From CAZQVN01 sp964596775 (GTDB lineage Bacteria > Eisenbacteria > RBG-16-71-46 > JABDJR01 > JAWXBZ01): DNA of 25,580 nucleotides. This document shows, piece after piece, positions 1 through 8,005 of this stretch. The notes beneath the pieces are model-generated. The model was not told the DNA's origin. It searched no databases and worked only from the letters and a program-made list of their open reading frames with translations. A program made the translations under genes and the position numbers. Each line of letters begins with the position of its first letter. The first letter of the stretch is position 1. The stretch is taken from the NCBI GenBank assembly GCA_964596775.1, contig CAZQVN010000052.1, positions 1 to 25,580 of the forward strand. Reading direction: 5' to 3'.

Positions 1-386
1 CGAGCAGGATGAAGAACCCGGAGATGACGTCCTTGACGAGGCTCTGCGCGCCGAAACCCACCGCGAGGCTGAGCACGCCGGCGCCGGCGATGATCGGGGT
101 GATGTCGACCTTGAACTCGCGCAGCAGCATCATGAACGCCACCGCCGAAACGCCGATCACCGTCATCTGCTTGAGGATGGCCACGAGCGTGTTGGCCCGC
201 TTCTCCATTTCCAGGCGGGCGTTCGGGTCCTCCTCGTCCTCCGGCAGTTTTTTCATGCGGTTGATCAGCATGAACAGCACGCGGATCAGGATGAGGGCGC
301 CCGCGATGATGAACGGGACCTTGATCCCCGCGGAGATGATCCAGCCCCAGGACTGGTTGAGGATGTCGTTCAGGAGATTGCTCATT
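1..386 (-). CDS. MscS-family mechanosensitive ion channel (3' part beyond window)
   Basis: Only the first 128 or so codons lie in the window; the gene runs off its left edge. The protein starts MSNLLNDILNQSWGW, has a hydrophobic helix at about residues 17-40, a charged stretch (KKLPEDEEDPNARLEMEKR), a second helix at about 72-87, and then the Gly/Ala-rich pore helix typical of MscS (AGAGVLSLAVGFGAQ, then SLVKDVISGFF). In the MscS family this helix lines a stretch-gated channel of the inner membrane that releases solutes under hypo-osmotic shock. The ATG at 386 lies 39 bp after the ddl stop, so it is probably the last visible gene of the long minus-strand operon. No strong Shine-Dalgarno is visible. 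The family call is firm; which MscS subtype it is cannot be told from the N-terminus. Confidence 0.85.
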
Positions 387-425
387 GCAGAATGGACTTT
401 CTGTCCGGCGCGGCGTGGCCCGTCC

Positions 426-1442
426 TCATCGCGACGGCTTCCGGGTCAGCGCCGTCCGGGCCATCATCTCGACGAGATCCGGGTAGTCGATGCCGGCGGC
501 CCGCGCGCCCATCGGAACGAGGGACAGCTCCGTCATGCCGGGCATCGTGTTGATCTCCAGGCAGAAGAGCTCGCCTTCGGGCGTCATCCGGAAGTCGATG
601 CGGATCATGCCCGCGCAGCCGAACAGGCCGAACGCGACCTCGGCGAGGCGGCGGATCTCCTGCGACCGGTCGGCCGGAATCTCGGCGGGCGTCGTGTAGC
701 GGGTGTGCCCCTTCTGGTACTTGCGTTCATAGTCGTAGAAGCCGGAGTCGGCCACGATCTCGGTGACCGGGTAGGACTTCCCCTCGAACACCGCCACCGT
801 CAGCTCGTGGCCGGGGATGAATTTTTCGACGAGGATTCCCCCGTCGAACCGGCCGGCCAGTTCCAGCGCCTTCGGAAGGCCGGCGGCGTCGGCGAGCTTG
901 GTGACGCCGATCGTCGATCCCTGCGCGTTCGGCTTGACGATGACCGGCCAGCCGAACTCCTGGTCGATCCACGCGGCCACGGTTTTCGCATCCGTCGGGG
1001 CCCCCGCGAAACCGACAAGAAATCCGGGCGCCACCGGAACGCCGCCCGCGGCGAGGATCCGCCGGGTGACCTCCTTGTCCCAGGTCAGCGCGCAGGCGCG
1101 CGTGTCGGACCCGGAGTAGGGGATGTCCATGAGCTCGAGGAACGCGGCCAGCGTGCCGTCCTCCCCCTCGCCGCCGTGAACGGCGATGAACGCGATGTCG
1201 GCATCGAGCAGTTCGCGGCAGACGGCCAGCGGCCGCCGCGACCCCCTCATCGGCGCCGGCGCCGTCACCTCGATCCGGGCCACTTCATCCAGCCGGGCGT
1301 CGGTGAACACCTCGGCGTTCGCCGCGTCGATCGCGGCCACCGCGTGCCCCTTCGAGCGCAGGGCCTTCACGATCCCCCGTCCGCTCACGAGACTCACCTG
1401 TCGTTCCGCGGACATCCCCCCCATCAGCACGGCGATCTTCAC
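426..1442 (-). CDS. ddl: D-alanine--D-alanine ligase
   Basis: This ATP-grasp enzyme joins two D-alanines in the cytoplasm to make the dipeptide that ends the peptidoglycan stem peptide. The 338-aa length is normal for Ddl. Visible motifs are the N-terminal MKIAVLMGGMSAERQVSLVS, the first Ddl signature HGGEGEDGTLAAFLELMDIP from residue 89, the ATP-binding VIVKPNAQGSTIGV (about 167-180), RIDF (271-274) and the metal/product signature EINTMPGMT (286-294). The start is GTG at 1442; it overlaps the ispF stop as GTGA, which implies translational coupling. Its place directly after ispF makes it part of an isoprenoid/cell-wall precursor cluster, since undecaprenyl carriers and D-Ala-D-Ala both feed murein synthesis. 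Nothing in the protein looks broken. Confidence 0.97.
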   Translation of the reverse strand: MKIAVLMGGMSAERQVSLVSGRGIVKALRSKGHAVAAIDAANAEVFTDARLDEVARIEVTAPAPMRGSRRPLAVCRELLDADIAFIAVHGGEGEDGTLAAFLELMDIPYSGSDTRACALTWDKEVTRRILAAGGVPVAPGFLVGFAGAPTDAKTVAAWIDQEFGWPVIVKPNAQGSTIGVTKLADAAGLPKALELAGRFDGGILVEKFIPGHELTVAVFEGKSYPVTEIVADSGFYDYERKYQKGHTRYTTPAEIPADRSQEIRRLAEVAFGLFGCAGMIRIDFRMTPEGELFCLEINTMPGMTELSLVPMGARAAGIDYPDLVEMMARTALTRKPSR

Positions 1443-1924
1443 GTTCCCTCCAGTTCCATGAGCACGACCGCGTGCGCCGCGGCCCCTTCGCCCCTGCCCA
1501 GCGATCCCAGCGTTTCGTTCGTGGTGGCCTTGATCGACACGAGCGCGGCGTCGATGCCGAGCGCCTTCCCGAGCGCGTCGCGCATCGCCTCGGCGTGCGG
1601 CGCGATCTTCGGAGCCTCGAGAATCAGCGTGGCGTCCACGTTCACGACCCGGGCGTTCCGGCGCGCGGCGATCTCCATCACCTTGCCGAGGAGCACGATG
1701 CTGTCGGCGTCCTTCCAGGCGGGGTCGCCGGGCGGAAAGTGACGCCCGATGTCCCCCTCGCCGAGCGCGCCGAGGACGGCATCGCAGACGGCGTGGGCCA
1801 GGACGTCGGCGTCGGAGTGACCGTCGAGTCCCTTCTCGAACGGAATGGCCACCCCGCCGAGCACGAGCTTCCGTCCCGCCGCGAAGCGGTGGATGTCGTA
1901 CCCCAGGCCGATCCGGAAACTCAT
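1439..1924 (-). CDS. ispF: 2-C-methyl-D-erythritol 2,4-cyclodiphosphate synthase
   Basis: IspF cyclises CDP-ME 2-phosphate to MEcPP with release of CMP in the non-mevalonate (MEP) isoprenoid pathway. The 161-aa protein starts MSFRIGLGYDIHRF. D10 and H12 of the GYDIH motif and H44 of DADVLAHAVCDA match the metal-binding Asp/His/His of the family. FPPGDPAWKDADS and TTNETLGSLGRGEG are also conserved IspF blocks. The ATG at 1924 overlaps the ispD TGA in an ATGA, and its own TGA overlaps the ddl GTG, so ispD-ispF-ddl are tightly coupled. An open frame continues upstream to 2689 without a stop, but that extension runs through ispD in another frame and is not IspF-like; the start at 1924 gives the standard family length. 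Confidence 0.97.
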   Translation of the reverse strand: MSFRIGLGYDIHRFAAGRKLVLGGVAIPFEKGLDGHSDADVLAHAVCDAVLGALGEGDIGRHFPPGDPAWKDADSIVLLGKVMEIAARRNARVVNVDATLILEAPKIAPHAEAMRDALGKALGIDAALVSIKATTNETLGSLGRGEGAAAHAVVLMELEGT

Positions 1925-2616
1925 GACGCCCTTTCGTCGAGAAGCGCTTCCGCGATCCGGAAGTCCGCCTCGGTGGTCAGCTTGATGTTGCCCGCGTGCC
2001 CCTCGACCAGGGCCACCGGGTGTCCGGCGAGGATCAGGAGACTCGCGTCGTCCGTGCCCTCCCAGCGTTCGCGGGCCGCCCGCTCGTGCGCCTCGGCGAG
2101 CCAGTCGCGCCGGAACAGCTGCGGCGTCTGGACGGCGCGCAGGCGCTCGCGGTCGATCGCGGCCACCATGCGCGGGCCCGGCCCGGCGGAGACGATCGTG
2201 TCCACCAGCGGAACCGCCGGAACCGCCGCGCCGTCCTTCGCGGCGCGGTCGATGAGCCGGGCCAGGACGTCGCCCCGGTGGAGCGGTCGCGCCGCGTCGT
2301 GGACGGCCACGAGTTCCGCGTCCGCTTCCAGCGCCGCCAGTCCGGCGGCCACTGAATCCTGGCGACGATCGCCGCCCGCCGTGGCCGTCACCCGGATCCG
2401 CTTCGGAAGGCCGGACGGGAACGCGGCGCCCAGGAATTCCTCCTCGCGGCCGGCCGGTGCAACCAGGACGATCTCGACGACGCGCGCTTCGGACAGGAAC
2501 GGAAGGAGTGTCCGCTGCAGCACCGTGGAACCGCCGAGCGGCTGCAGTACCTTGTCCGATTTTCCTCCCGCCCGCACTCCCCGGCCGGCGGCGACGATGA
2601 TAACGGCGGTTTTCAT
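1921..2616 (-). CDS. ispD: 2-C-methyl-D-erythritol 4-phosphate cytidylyltransferase
   Basis: IspD transfers CMP from CTP to MEP, the third step of the MEP pathway. The 231-aa protein opens with the nucleotidyltransferase loop VIIVAAGRGVRAGGKSDKVL, where R15 and K22 match the catalytic Arg/Lys positions. It also shows the family block HDAARP (106-111), VQTPQLF, TDDAS (188-192) and the C-terminal GNIKLTTEADF (209-219). The ATG at 2616 overlaps the radA stop (ATGA), and the stop overlaps the ispF start in the same way. The radA-ispD-ispF order is common in bacteria, which supports the call. IspD and IspF are separate proteins here, not the fused IspDF seen in some lineages. Confidence 0.97.
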   Translation of the reverse strand: MKTAVIIVAAGRGVRAGGKSDKVLQPLGGSTVLQRTLLPFLSEARVVEIVLVAPAGREEEFLGAAFPSGLPKRIRVTATAGGDRRQDSVAAGLAALEADAELVAVHDAARPLHRGDVLARLIDRAAKDGAAVPAVPLVDTIVSAGPGPRMVAAIDRERLRAVQTPQLFRRDWLAEAHERAARERWEGTDDASLLILAGHPVALVEGHAGNIKLTTEADFRIAEALLDERAS

Positions 2617-4070
2617 TCCTCTTCAACCTTCCGCCTGGAGCGGCGGCCGCGCGGATTGCGGTCGGGTCCGAGGACCTCGTCCAGTGCATCCTTGAGTGTC
2701 TTCACGGGCAGGACGTCCATCAGTTCCGCGGCGGCGCCGCACTCGGCGCGGTTCGAGGCGGGGATCACGCCGAGCTTGAATCCGAGCCGCGCCGCCTCGT
2801 TCAGCCGGAGATCGGCGCGGCGGATGCGGCGGACTTCGCCGCCGAGGCCGACCTCGCCGATGTACACGGTCTGGCCGTCGAGCGGAAGTCCCGCGGCGGC
2901 CCCGGCGATCGCCACCGCCATGCCGAGATCCACCGCCGGATCGTCGAGACGGAACCCGCCGGCCACGCTCACGAACACATCCTTTTCGGTGAGATCGAGG
3001 CCGGCCCGCTGATCGAGCACGGCAAGCAGCAGCGTGAGCCGCCGCGCCTCGAAACCGGTGGCCACCCTCTGCGGATACGAAAAGGACTTCGGGGCCACCA
3101 GCGCCTGGACCTCCACGAGCAGCGGTCGCGTGCCCTCGAGGCTCGACACGACGGCGCAGCCGGTACTCACGGCGCTCCGCTCGGACAGCAGCGCCTCGGA
3201 CGGATTCGGCACTTCGGCCAGGCCGTGGTCCTTCATCTCGAAGACTCCGACCTCGTGGGTGGCGCCGAAGCGGTTCTTGGCGGCGCGGAGCATCCGGTAG
3301 TGATGAAAGCGATCCCCCTCGAGATGGAGCACGGCGTCGACCATATGCTCGAGCGTCTTCGGACCGGCCACGGTGCCGTCCTTCGTGACATGACCGACGA
3401 GCAGCACGGCGGTTCCGGTGGCCTTGGCCTGCTCGATGAGAAACAAGGCGCACTCCCGCACCTGCACGACGCTCCCGGGCGCCGACGGAATTTCGGCGTG
3501 ACGGACGGTCTGGATGGAGTCGATGACGGCCATCCGCGGCTTGTGGGTGGCGATCAGGTCGAGGATCCGCTCCACGTCCGTTTCAGCGGCCACGAGGAGC
3601 CCCTTCGGCACCCGGCCGAGCCGCGAGGCGCGCATGTGGATCTGCCCCTCCGACTCCTCCCCCGACACGTAGAGGATCGGCTCGCCGGCCTCGACGAGCG
3701 CGCGGGTCACCTGGAGCAGCAGCGTGGACTTGCCGATGCCCGGGTCGCCGCCGAGCAGGACAACCTCGCCGGGGACGAATCCTCCGCCGAGGACCCGGTC
3801 GAACTCGCCGATCCCGGTTTCGGTGCGGACGAGCGGACCCGAGTTGAGCCGGGACAGGTCGGTGGGCCGGCTGTCGACGCGGTGCCCGGAACCGGGGCGC
3901 GCGCTGCCGCTGCCGATGCCGCGCCCCGCGGATCGCCCGGCGCGGGCCGGCGCCTTCTGGCGGACTTCTTCTTCCAGGCTGTTCCACTCGTTGCAGGCCG
4001 GGCACTGGCCGAACCAGCGCGGCTGTTCCGAGCGACAGGACTTGCAGACGAAGATGGTCTTTACGGTCAC
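2613..4070 (-). CDS. radA: DNA repair ATPase/helicase RadA
   Basis: RadA (Sms) is a RecA-like hexameric motor that promotes branch migration and processing of recombination intermediates. The 485-aa protein shows, in order, a C4 zinc finger (C9, C12, C23, C26), a low-complexity Arg/Gly/Ser linker (about 38-68), the Walker A motif GGDPGIGKST (107-116), a Walker B-type AVIDSIQTV (about 181-189), the RadA-specific KNRFG motif (255-259) and a C-terminal Lon-protease-like domain. It is a little longer than the usual roughly 455-460 residues, mainly because of that linker. The start is GTG at 4070, which directly precedes the zinc finger; a GGAAGG lies about ten bases upstream. It follows mlaD after a 31-bp gap and overlaps ispD downstream. 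Confidence 0.96.
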   Translation of the reverse strand: MTVKTIFVCKSCRSEQPRWFGQCPACNEWNSLEEEVRQKAPARAGRSAGRGIGSGSARPGSGHRVDSRPTDLSRLNSGPLVRTETGIGEFDRVLGGGFVPGEVVLLGGDPGIGKSTLLLQVTRALVEAGEPILYVSGEESEGQIHMRASRLGRVPKGLLVAAETDVERILDLIATHKPRMAVIDSIQTVRHAEIPSAPGSVVQVRECALFLIEQAKATGTAVLLVGHVTKDGTVAGPKTLEHMVDAVLHLEGDRFHHYRMLRAAKNRFGATHEVGVFEMKDHGLAEVPNPSEALLSERSAVSTGCAVVSSLEGTRPLLVEVQALVAPKSFSYPQRVATGFEARRLTLLLAVLDQRAGLDLTEKDVFVSVAGGFRLDDPAVDLGMAVAIAGAAAGLPLDGQTVYIGEVGLGGEVRRIRRADLRLNEAARLGFKLGVIPASNRAECGAAAELMDVLPVKTLKDALDEVLGPDRNPRGRRSRRKVEEE

Positions 4071-4101
4071 GATGACTCTGCCTTCCGGGGGCGGTTGCCT
4101 G

Positions 4102-5007
4102 TCAAAAAACCGAAAACTTGAAATACTTCCTCGGGTGCCGCTTGATGTCCAGCAGCAGCGAATCGGTCCGGGACACCGTGGACAGGAGATTTTCGTACAG
4201 CTCGCGATCCTCGAGCAGGGCCCCGACGCTGCTCTCCTTCGATGACGCCTTGTCGAGCAGCGTGCGCGCTTCGCGCGACAGGTCGGTCAGCACCGCGGTC
4301 AGCGAATCCACCCGGGCCGAGGCGGAGTTGAAGTTATCCAGCGTGGTCCGCAGTTCCGGTCCCTTGTCGTCGAGGATCGACTTCAGGCCGGCGGAGGCTT
4401 CGTTGAAGTTCCGGATCGACGCCTTGAGGTCCGTCTTCGTCGTCGCGGCCACATCGGCGAGGTCGGCGGTGAGTCGGTCGGCATTGTTCAGCGTCCGCGA
4501 CACGGTCTTCGCCCCGCCGGCCGAATCCACCACGGCCAGGAACGCGTCGATCCGGGTGATGAGCCGGTTCACGCTTTCCAGCGACTGTCCGGCCATCACC
4601 ATCATGTCGGCGGGACCGGCTTCGTAGCGGCCCTGGAGCGGCACGCTCCCATCGAGGACCGGATTGCCGTGCGTGCCGGGATTGATGGACACGAACTTCT
4701 GGCCCATCAGGCCGAAATTCGTTACGGAGACAACCGCGTCGGAATAGATCTCGGCGCTGTTGTTGATCGACAGGACGAGGTGGGCCTGCCCCTTGTCGTA
4801 GGTGATCGCGTCGACCTTCCCCTGGACGACGCCGGCCACTTCCACGCCGTCCCCCTTCGACAGGCCGGAGGCCTGGGGCAGGTAAACGTCGATCGTGTAG
4901 GTGTCGTGGCCGACGGTGAACCCCTTGAACCAGAGAACGCCGCCGATGAGAACGATCAGGGACAGGATGACCGTGACCCCCACCTGCAGCTCGCTGTATT
5001 TTTTCAT
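4102..5007 (-). CDS. mlaD: MCE-domain lipid-transport protein, MlaD type
   Basis: This 301-aa protein has one N-terminal membrane helix (about residues 10-28, VTVILSLIVLIGGVLWF) followed by a single MCE domain (about 38-115), with typical YTIDVYLPQASGLSKGDGV, VAGVVQGKV and FGLMGQKFVSINPG segments. A long helical, probably coiled-coil C-terminal part (about 130-290) has repeated Leu/Asp/Ser heptad-like stretches. In the Mla system the MCE protein forms a periplasmic hexameric ring on MlaFE and shuttles phospholipids between the membranes. It overlaps the mlaF stop (ATGA at 5004-5007), completing an mlaE-mlaF-mlaD set. No mlaB or mlaC homologue is seen next to it. The long tail resembles tunnel-forming MCE proteins more than the short E. 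coli MlaD, so its route to the outer membrane may not need MlaC (inference). Confidence 0.92.
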   Translation of the reverse strand: MKKYSELQVGVTVILSLIVLIGGVLWFKGFTVGHDTYTIDVYLPQASGLSKGDGVEVAGVVQGKVDAITYDKGQAHLVLSINNSAEIYSDAVVSVTNFGLMGQKFVSINPGTHGNPVLDGSVPLQGRYEAGPADMMVMAGQSLESVNRLITRIDAFLAVVDSAGGAKTVSRTLNNADRLTADLADVAATTKTDLKASIRNFNEASAGLKSILDDKGPELRTTLDNFNSASARVDSLTAVLTDLSREARTLLDKASSKESSVGALLEDRELYENLLSTVSRTDSLLLDIKRHPRKYFKFSVF

Positions 5008-5786
5008 CGCGTCTCCCGTTTCGCTCTTTTTTCGCCGGGCAGGCCGTCGGTCAACGGTCCGTGGGACGAACCGGTGATGAACTGCCGCACGATCGGATCC
5101 GGAGTGGTCTTGACCTCCTCGAACGTGCCGTCGAAGATGATGTTCCCGTCGTGCAGCATGCAGATCCGGTCGGAAATGTACTCCGCGCTCTTCATGTCGT
5201 GCGTGACGATGATCGAGGTGATCCCCAGCTTTTCCTGGAGGTCCCGGATCAGGACGTTGATGGAATCGGACGTGACCGGATCGAGCCCGGTCGTCGGCTC
5301 ATCATACAGGACGTAGCGCGGCTGCATGGCCACGGCCCTGGCCAGGCCGACCCGCTTCCGCATGCCGCCGGACAGGCTGGCCGGCTTCATCTCCTCGATT
5401 CCGGACAGGCCGACCATCCCCAGCTTTTCCGCCACCACGGCGGCGATCTCGGCCCGTTTCATTTTCGTGTGTTCCTTGAGGCCGAGGCCGACGTTTTCGC
5501 CGACCGTCATCGAATCGAACAGCGCCGCCATCTGGAACAGCATGCCGAAGCTGCGGCGGACCTCCGCGAGTTCGTCGTACGGAAGCCGGGACAGGTCCTT
5601 GCCGTCGACGATGACCGTTCCCCGGTCCGGCTCGATCAGGCCGATCAGGTGCTTGAGGATCACGCTCTTGCCCGAACCGGACCGGCCGATGATCGTCAGA
5701 GCCTCGCCGTCCCGGATCGTGAGGTCGACGCCGGAGAGCACGACCTTGGAGCCGAAGCTCTTCCAGACCCCCTTCATCTCGATCAC
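5004..5786 (-). CDS. mlaF: Mla-type ABC transporter ATP-binding protein
   Basis: This 260-aa cytoplasmic ATPase would drive lipid movement through the MlaE permease. It shows the Walker A motif GRSGSGKS (34-41), Q-loop context GMLFQMAALFDSMTV (81-95), the ABC signature LSGGMRKR (138-145), Walker B plus D-loop YDEPTTGLDP (161-170) and the H-loop in IIVTHDMKSAEY. The LSGGM signature and FQMAALFDSMTV are typical of MlaF/Ttg2A-type ATPases. I chose the GTG at 5786 because it overlaps the mlaE stop as GTGA and gives MIEMKGVWKSFG; the frame stays open upstream, but that part lies antisense-like over mlaE and is not ABC sequence. The stop overlaps the mlaD ATG. Confidence 0.95.
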   Translation of the reverse strand: MIEMKGVWKSFGSKVVLSGVDLTIRDGEALTIIGRSGSGKSVILKHLIGLIEPDRGTVIVDGKDLSRLPYDELAEVRRSFGMLFQMAALFDSMTVGENVGLGLKEHTKMKRAEIAAVVAEKLGMVGLSGIEEMKPASLSGGMRKRVGLARAVAMQPRYVLYDEPTTGLDPVTSDSINVLIRDLQEKLGITSIIVTHDMKSAEYISDRICMLHDGNIIFDGTFEEVKTTPDPIVRQFITGSSHGPLTDGLPGEKRAKRETR

Positions 5787-6583
5787 TTGAACAGCACCGT
5801 GAAGATGACCTCGGCCAGGAAGTAGTCGGAGACGAGGATCATCACGCAGGAGGCCACCACGGCCCGGGTGGTGGCGAGGCCCACGCCTTCCGCGCCCCCC
5901 TCCGTCCGAAAACCGTAGAAGCAGCCCATGATCGCGATGATCATCCCGAAGACGAGCGACTTGATCAGGCCGCCGTAGATGTCGTGCACCTCGAAGAACA
6001 GGCGCATCCCCTTGAAATAGAGATGGGCGTCCATGCCGATCCGTCCGACCGCCACCGCGAGTCCGCCGAGGATCGCCAGGAGGTTCGCGAAGATCGTGAC
6101 GACCGGCACCATGAGCGTGGCCGCCAGGAACCGCGGCACCGCGAGGTAGCGCACCGGGTTCAGGGCGAGCGTTTCCAGGGCATCGATCTGCTCGGTGACC
6201 TTCATCGTGCCGAGTTCCGCGGCGATCGACGCGCCCACGCGGCCGCCGATCACCAGGGCGGTGAGCACCGGACCGACCTCGATGACCACGGAGCGGGCCA
6301 CCACCGATCCGAGCCAGAGGAGCGGCACGTTGTTCTCGAACTGGTAGGCGGCCTGGATGGCCGCCACCGCGCCGACGAAGATCGACGTGAGGATCACCAG
6401 CGGCAGCGATCCGATGCCGATGTAGATGCACTGCTCGATGAACAGGTGGAAGTAGCGGAGCCCGGGCCCGGTTTCCCTGAGGAGCCGGCCGACGAAGATC
6501 GAAAAGCGGCCGACTTCGGAGATCGCGTCGAGGATCGCCGTGGCCGCTCCTTCGACGGGGTTGAACGTTTCGCGTTCGGCCAC
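5783..6583 (-). CDS. mlaE: Mla-type ABC transporter permease
   Basis: This 266-aa membrane protein is an MlaE/Ttg2B-family permease that forms the inner-membrane core of a phospholipid transporter. It has about five to six hydrophobic segments and the characteristic cytoplasmic block ELGTMKVTEQIDALETLALN followed by PVRYLAVPRFLAATLMVPVV, plus VGPVLTALVIGGRVGASIAA. The N-terminus carries the amphipathic stretch seen before the first MlaE helix. I chose the GTG at 6583 (MAERETFNPVEG), two bases after the dnaB stop; an open frame upstream overlaps dnaB and is not permease-like. The stop overlaps the mlaF GTG. Which direction lipids move (retrograde or anterograde) cannot be read from sequence. 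Confidence 0.94.
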   Translation of the reverse strand: MAERETFNPVEGAATAILDAISEVGRFSIFVGRLLRETGPGLRYFHLFIEQCIYIGIGSLPLVILTSIFVGAVAAIQAAYQFENNVPLLWLGSVVARSVVIEVGPVLTALVIGGRVGASIAAELGTMKVTEQIDALETLALNPVRYLAVPRFLAATLMVPVVTIFANLLAILGGLAVAVGRIGMDAHLYFKGMRLFFEVHDIYGGLIKSLVFGMIIAIMGCFYGFRTEGGAEGVGLATTRAVVASCVMILVSDYFLAEVIFTVLFK

Positions 6584-6585
6584 GA

Positions 6586-7992
6586 TCAGTAGGGATCCTC
6601 GAGAGGGTCGACCGGCGGACCGAACGGTTCGGGCGCCGCATGGCGGTGATCGAGGTTGCCGAACCGCGTCTGGTCGCGGAGGAACGTGAGCGAGATCGTG
6701 TCGGTGGGGCCGTTGCGCTGCTTGGCCACGATGATTTCGGCCATGTTCTCGTTTTCGTCCGTCTTTTCGTACATGGCCTGGCGGAAGACGAACATGACGA
6801 CGTCGGCGTCCTGCTCGATGGCGCCGGATTCCCTCAAGTCCGACAGCATCGGCCGCTTGTCCCCGCCGCGCGACTCCACGGCGCGCGACAGCTGCGACAG
6901 CGCCACCACCGGCACGTTGAGTTCCTTGGCCAGCGCCTTCAGCGACCGCGAGATCTGGCTGATTTCCTGCTGGCGGTTTTCCACGTTGCCGGAGCCGCGG
7001 ACGAGCTGGAGGTAGTCGATGACGATCATCCCGAGGTTGACCTCGGCCTTCAGGCGGCGCGCCTTGGCCCGCATCTCCAGAACGGTCGGCGAGGCCGTGT
7101 CGTCGATGTAGATCGGCGCCTCGGCCAGGCGGCTGGCGGCGGCGGCCAGGGCCGGCCAGTCGGAATCGCGGAGGAATCCGGTGCGCAGGCGATGCCCGGA
7201 CACCCGGGCCTGCGAGCAGAGCAGGCGGCGGATCAGCTGCTCCTTGGACATTTCGAGCGAGAACACGGCCACCGGCAGCTTGTTCTTGAGAGCCGCGTTC
7301 TCCGCGATGTTGAGGCAGAACGCGGTCTTTCCCATCGACGGACGTCCGGCCACGATGATCAGGTCGGATTTCTGGAAGCCCGAGGTGCACATGTCGAGAT
7401 CGGCGAAACCCGTTTCCACGCCGGTGATCGGGCTCTTCCGCGCCGCCTGTTCCTCGATCTTGATGAACGTTTCCTTCATCATGTCGCGGAGCGCGGTGAA
7501 CGATTTCTTGTCGCGCTGGTCCGCGATCCGGAAGATCATCTCCTCGGCCTTGTCCACGAGTTCGCCGGCCGGGAGCCGCCCCTCGTACGCGGTCGTGATG
7601 ATCTGGGTGGCGGAATCGATCAGGTTCCGGGACACCGCCTTTTCCAGGACGATGCGGGCGTGATGCTCCACGTGGGCCGACGTGGCCGTCTCCTCGAGGA
7701 TCCCGCCGACGTAGGCCGTTCCGCCGACCTCCTCGAGCCAGCCGCGGCGCGTCAGCTCGTCGGGCACGGTCACGAAATCCGCGGCCTCGCCCCGCTCGTA
7801 GAGCGACACGATGGAGGAAAACAGGCGCTGGTGGGCGCGCCGGTAGAACGAGCGCTCGTCGAGAAGTTCAACGGCCCGGCCGATCGCCTCCTGGTCCAGC
7901 ATCATTGCGCCGAGCACGGCGCGCTCCGCCTCGAGCGCCTGCGGCGGCAGGCGGACGGTCGAGCCGTCCCTGGTGTCCGATATCGTGCTCAT
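6586..7992 (-). CDS. dnaB: Replicative DNA helicase DnaB
   Basis: DnaB is the hexameric 5'-3' helicase that unwinds DNA at the replication fork and loads primase. The 468-aa length is typical. The N-terminal domain begins after a short tail with LPPQALEAERAVLGAMMLD; the RecA-like domain has ITGVETGFADLDMCTSGFQ, the Walker A motif GRPSMGKT (216-223), VFSLEMSKEQL, MIVIDYLQLV (Walker B) and SDLRESGAIEQDADVV with the arginine-finger region downstream. No intein is present. The C-terminus carries a short Pro-rich tail. The gene starts 13 bp after the uracil-DNA glycosylase stop, with a GGGAG upstream, and ends 2 bp before mlaE, so it lies within the long operon rather than next to rplI or alr as in many genomes. 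Confidence 0.97.
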   Translation of the reverse strand: MSTISDTRDGSTVRLPPQALEAERAVLGAMMLDQEAIGRAVELLDERSFYRRAHQRLFSSIVSLYERGEAADFVTVPDELTRRGWLEEVGGTAYVGGILEETATSAHVEHHARIVLEKAVSRNLIDSATQIITTAYEGRLPAGELVDKAEEMIFRIADQRDKKSFTALRDMMKETFIKIEEQAARKSPITGVETGFADLDMCTSGFQKSDLIIVAGRPSMGKTAFCLNIAENAALKNKLPVAVFSLEMSKEQLIRRLLCSQARVSGHRLRTGFLRDSDWPALAAAASRLAEAPIYIDDTASPTVLEMRAKARRLKAEVNLGMIVIDYLQLVRGSGNVENRQQEISQISRSLKALAKELNVPVVALSQLSRAVESRGGDKRPMLSDLRESGAIEQDADVVMFVFRQAMYEKTDENENMAEIIVAKQRNGPTDTISLTFLRDQTRFGNLDHRHAAPEPFGPPVDPLEDPY

Positions 7993-8005
7993 GCTTCAGG
8001 CTCCC

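Noticed and set aside
9..1742. A 577-codon plus-strand frame across mscS, ddl and ispF
   Set aside because: It is antisense to three clear genes and has shadow-like His/Arg/Gly-rich composition.
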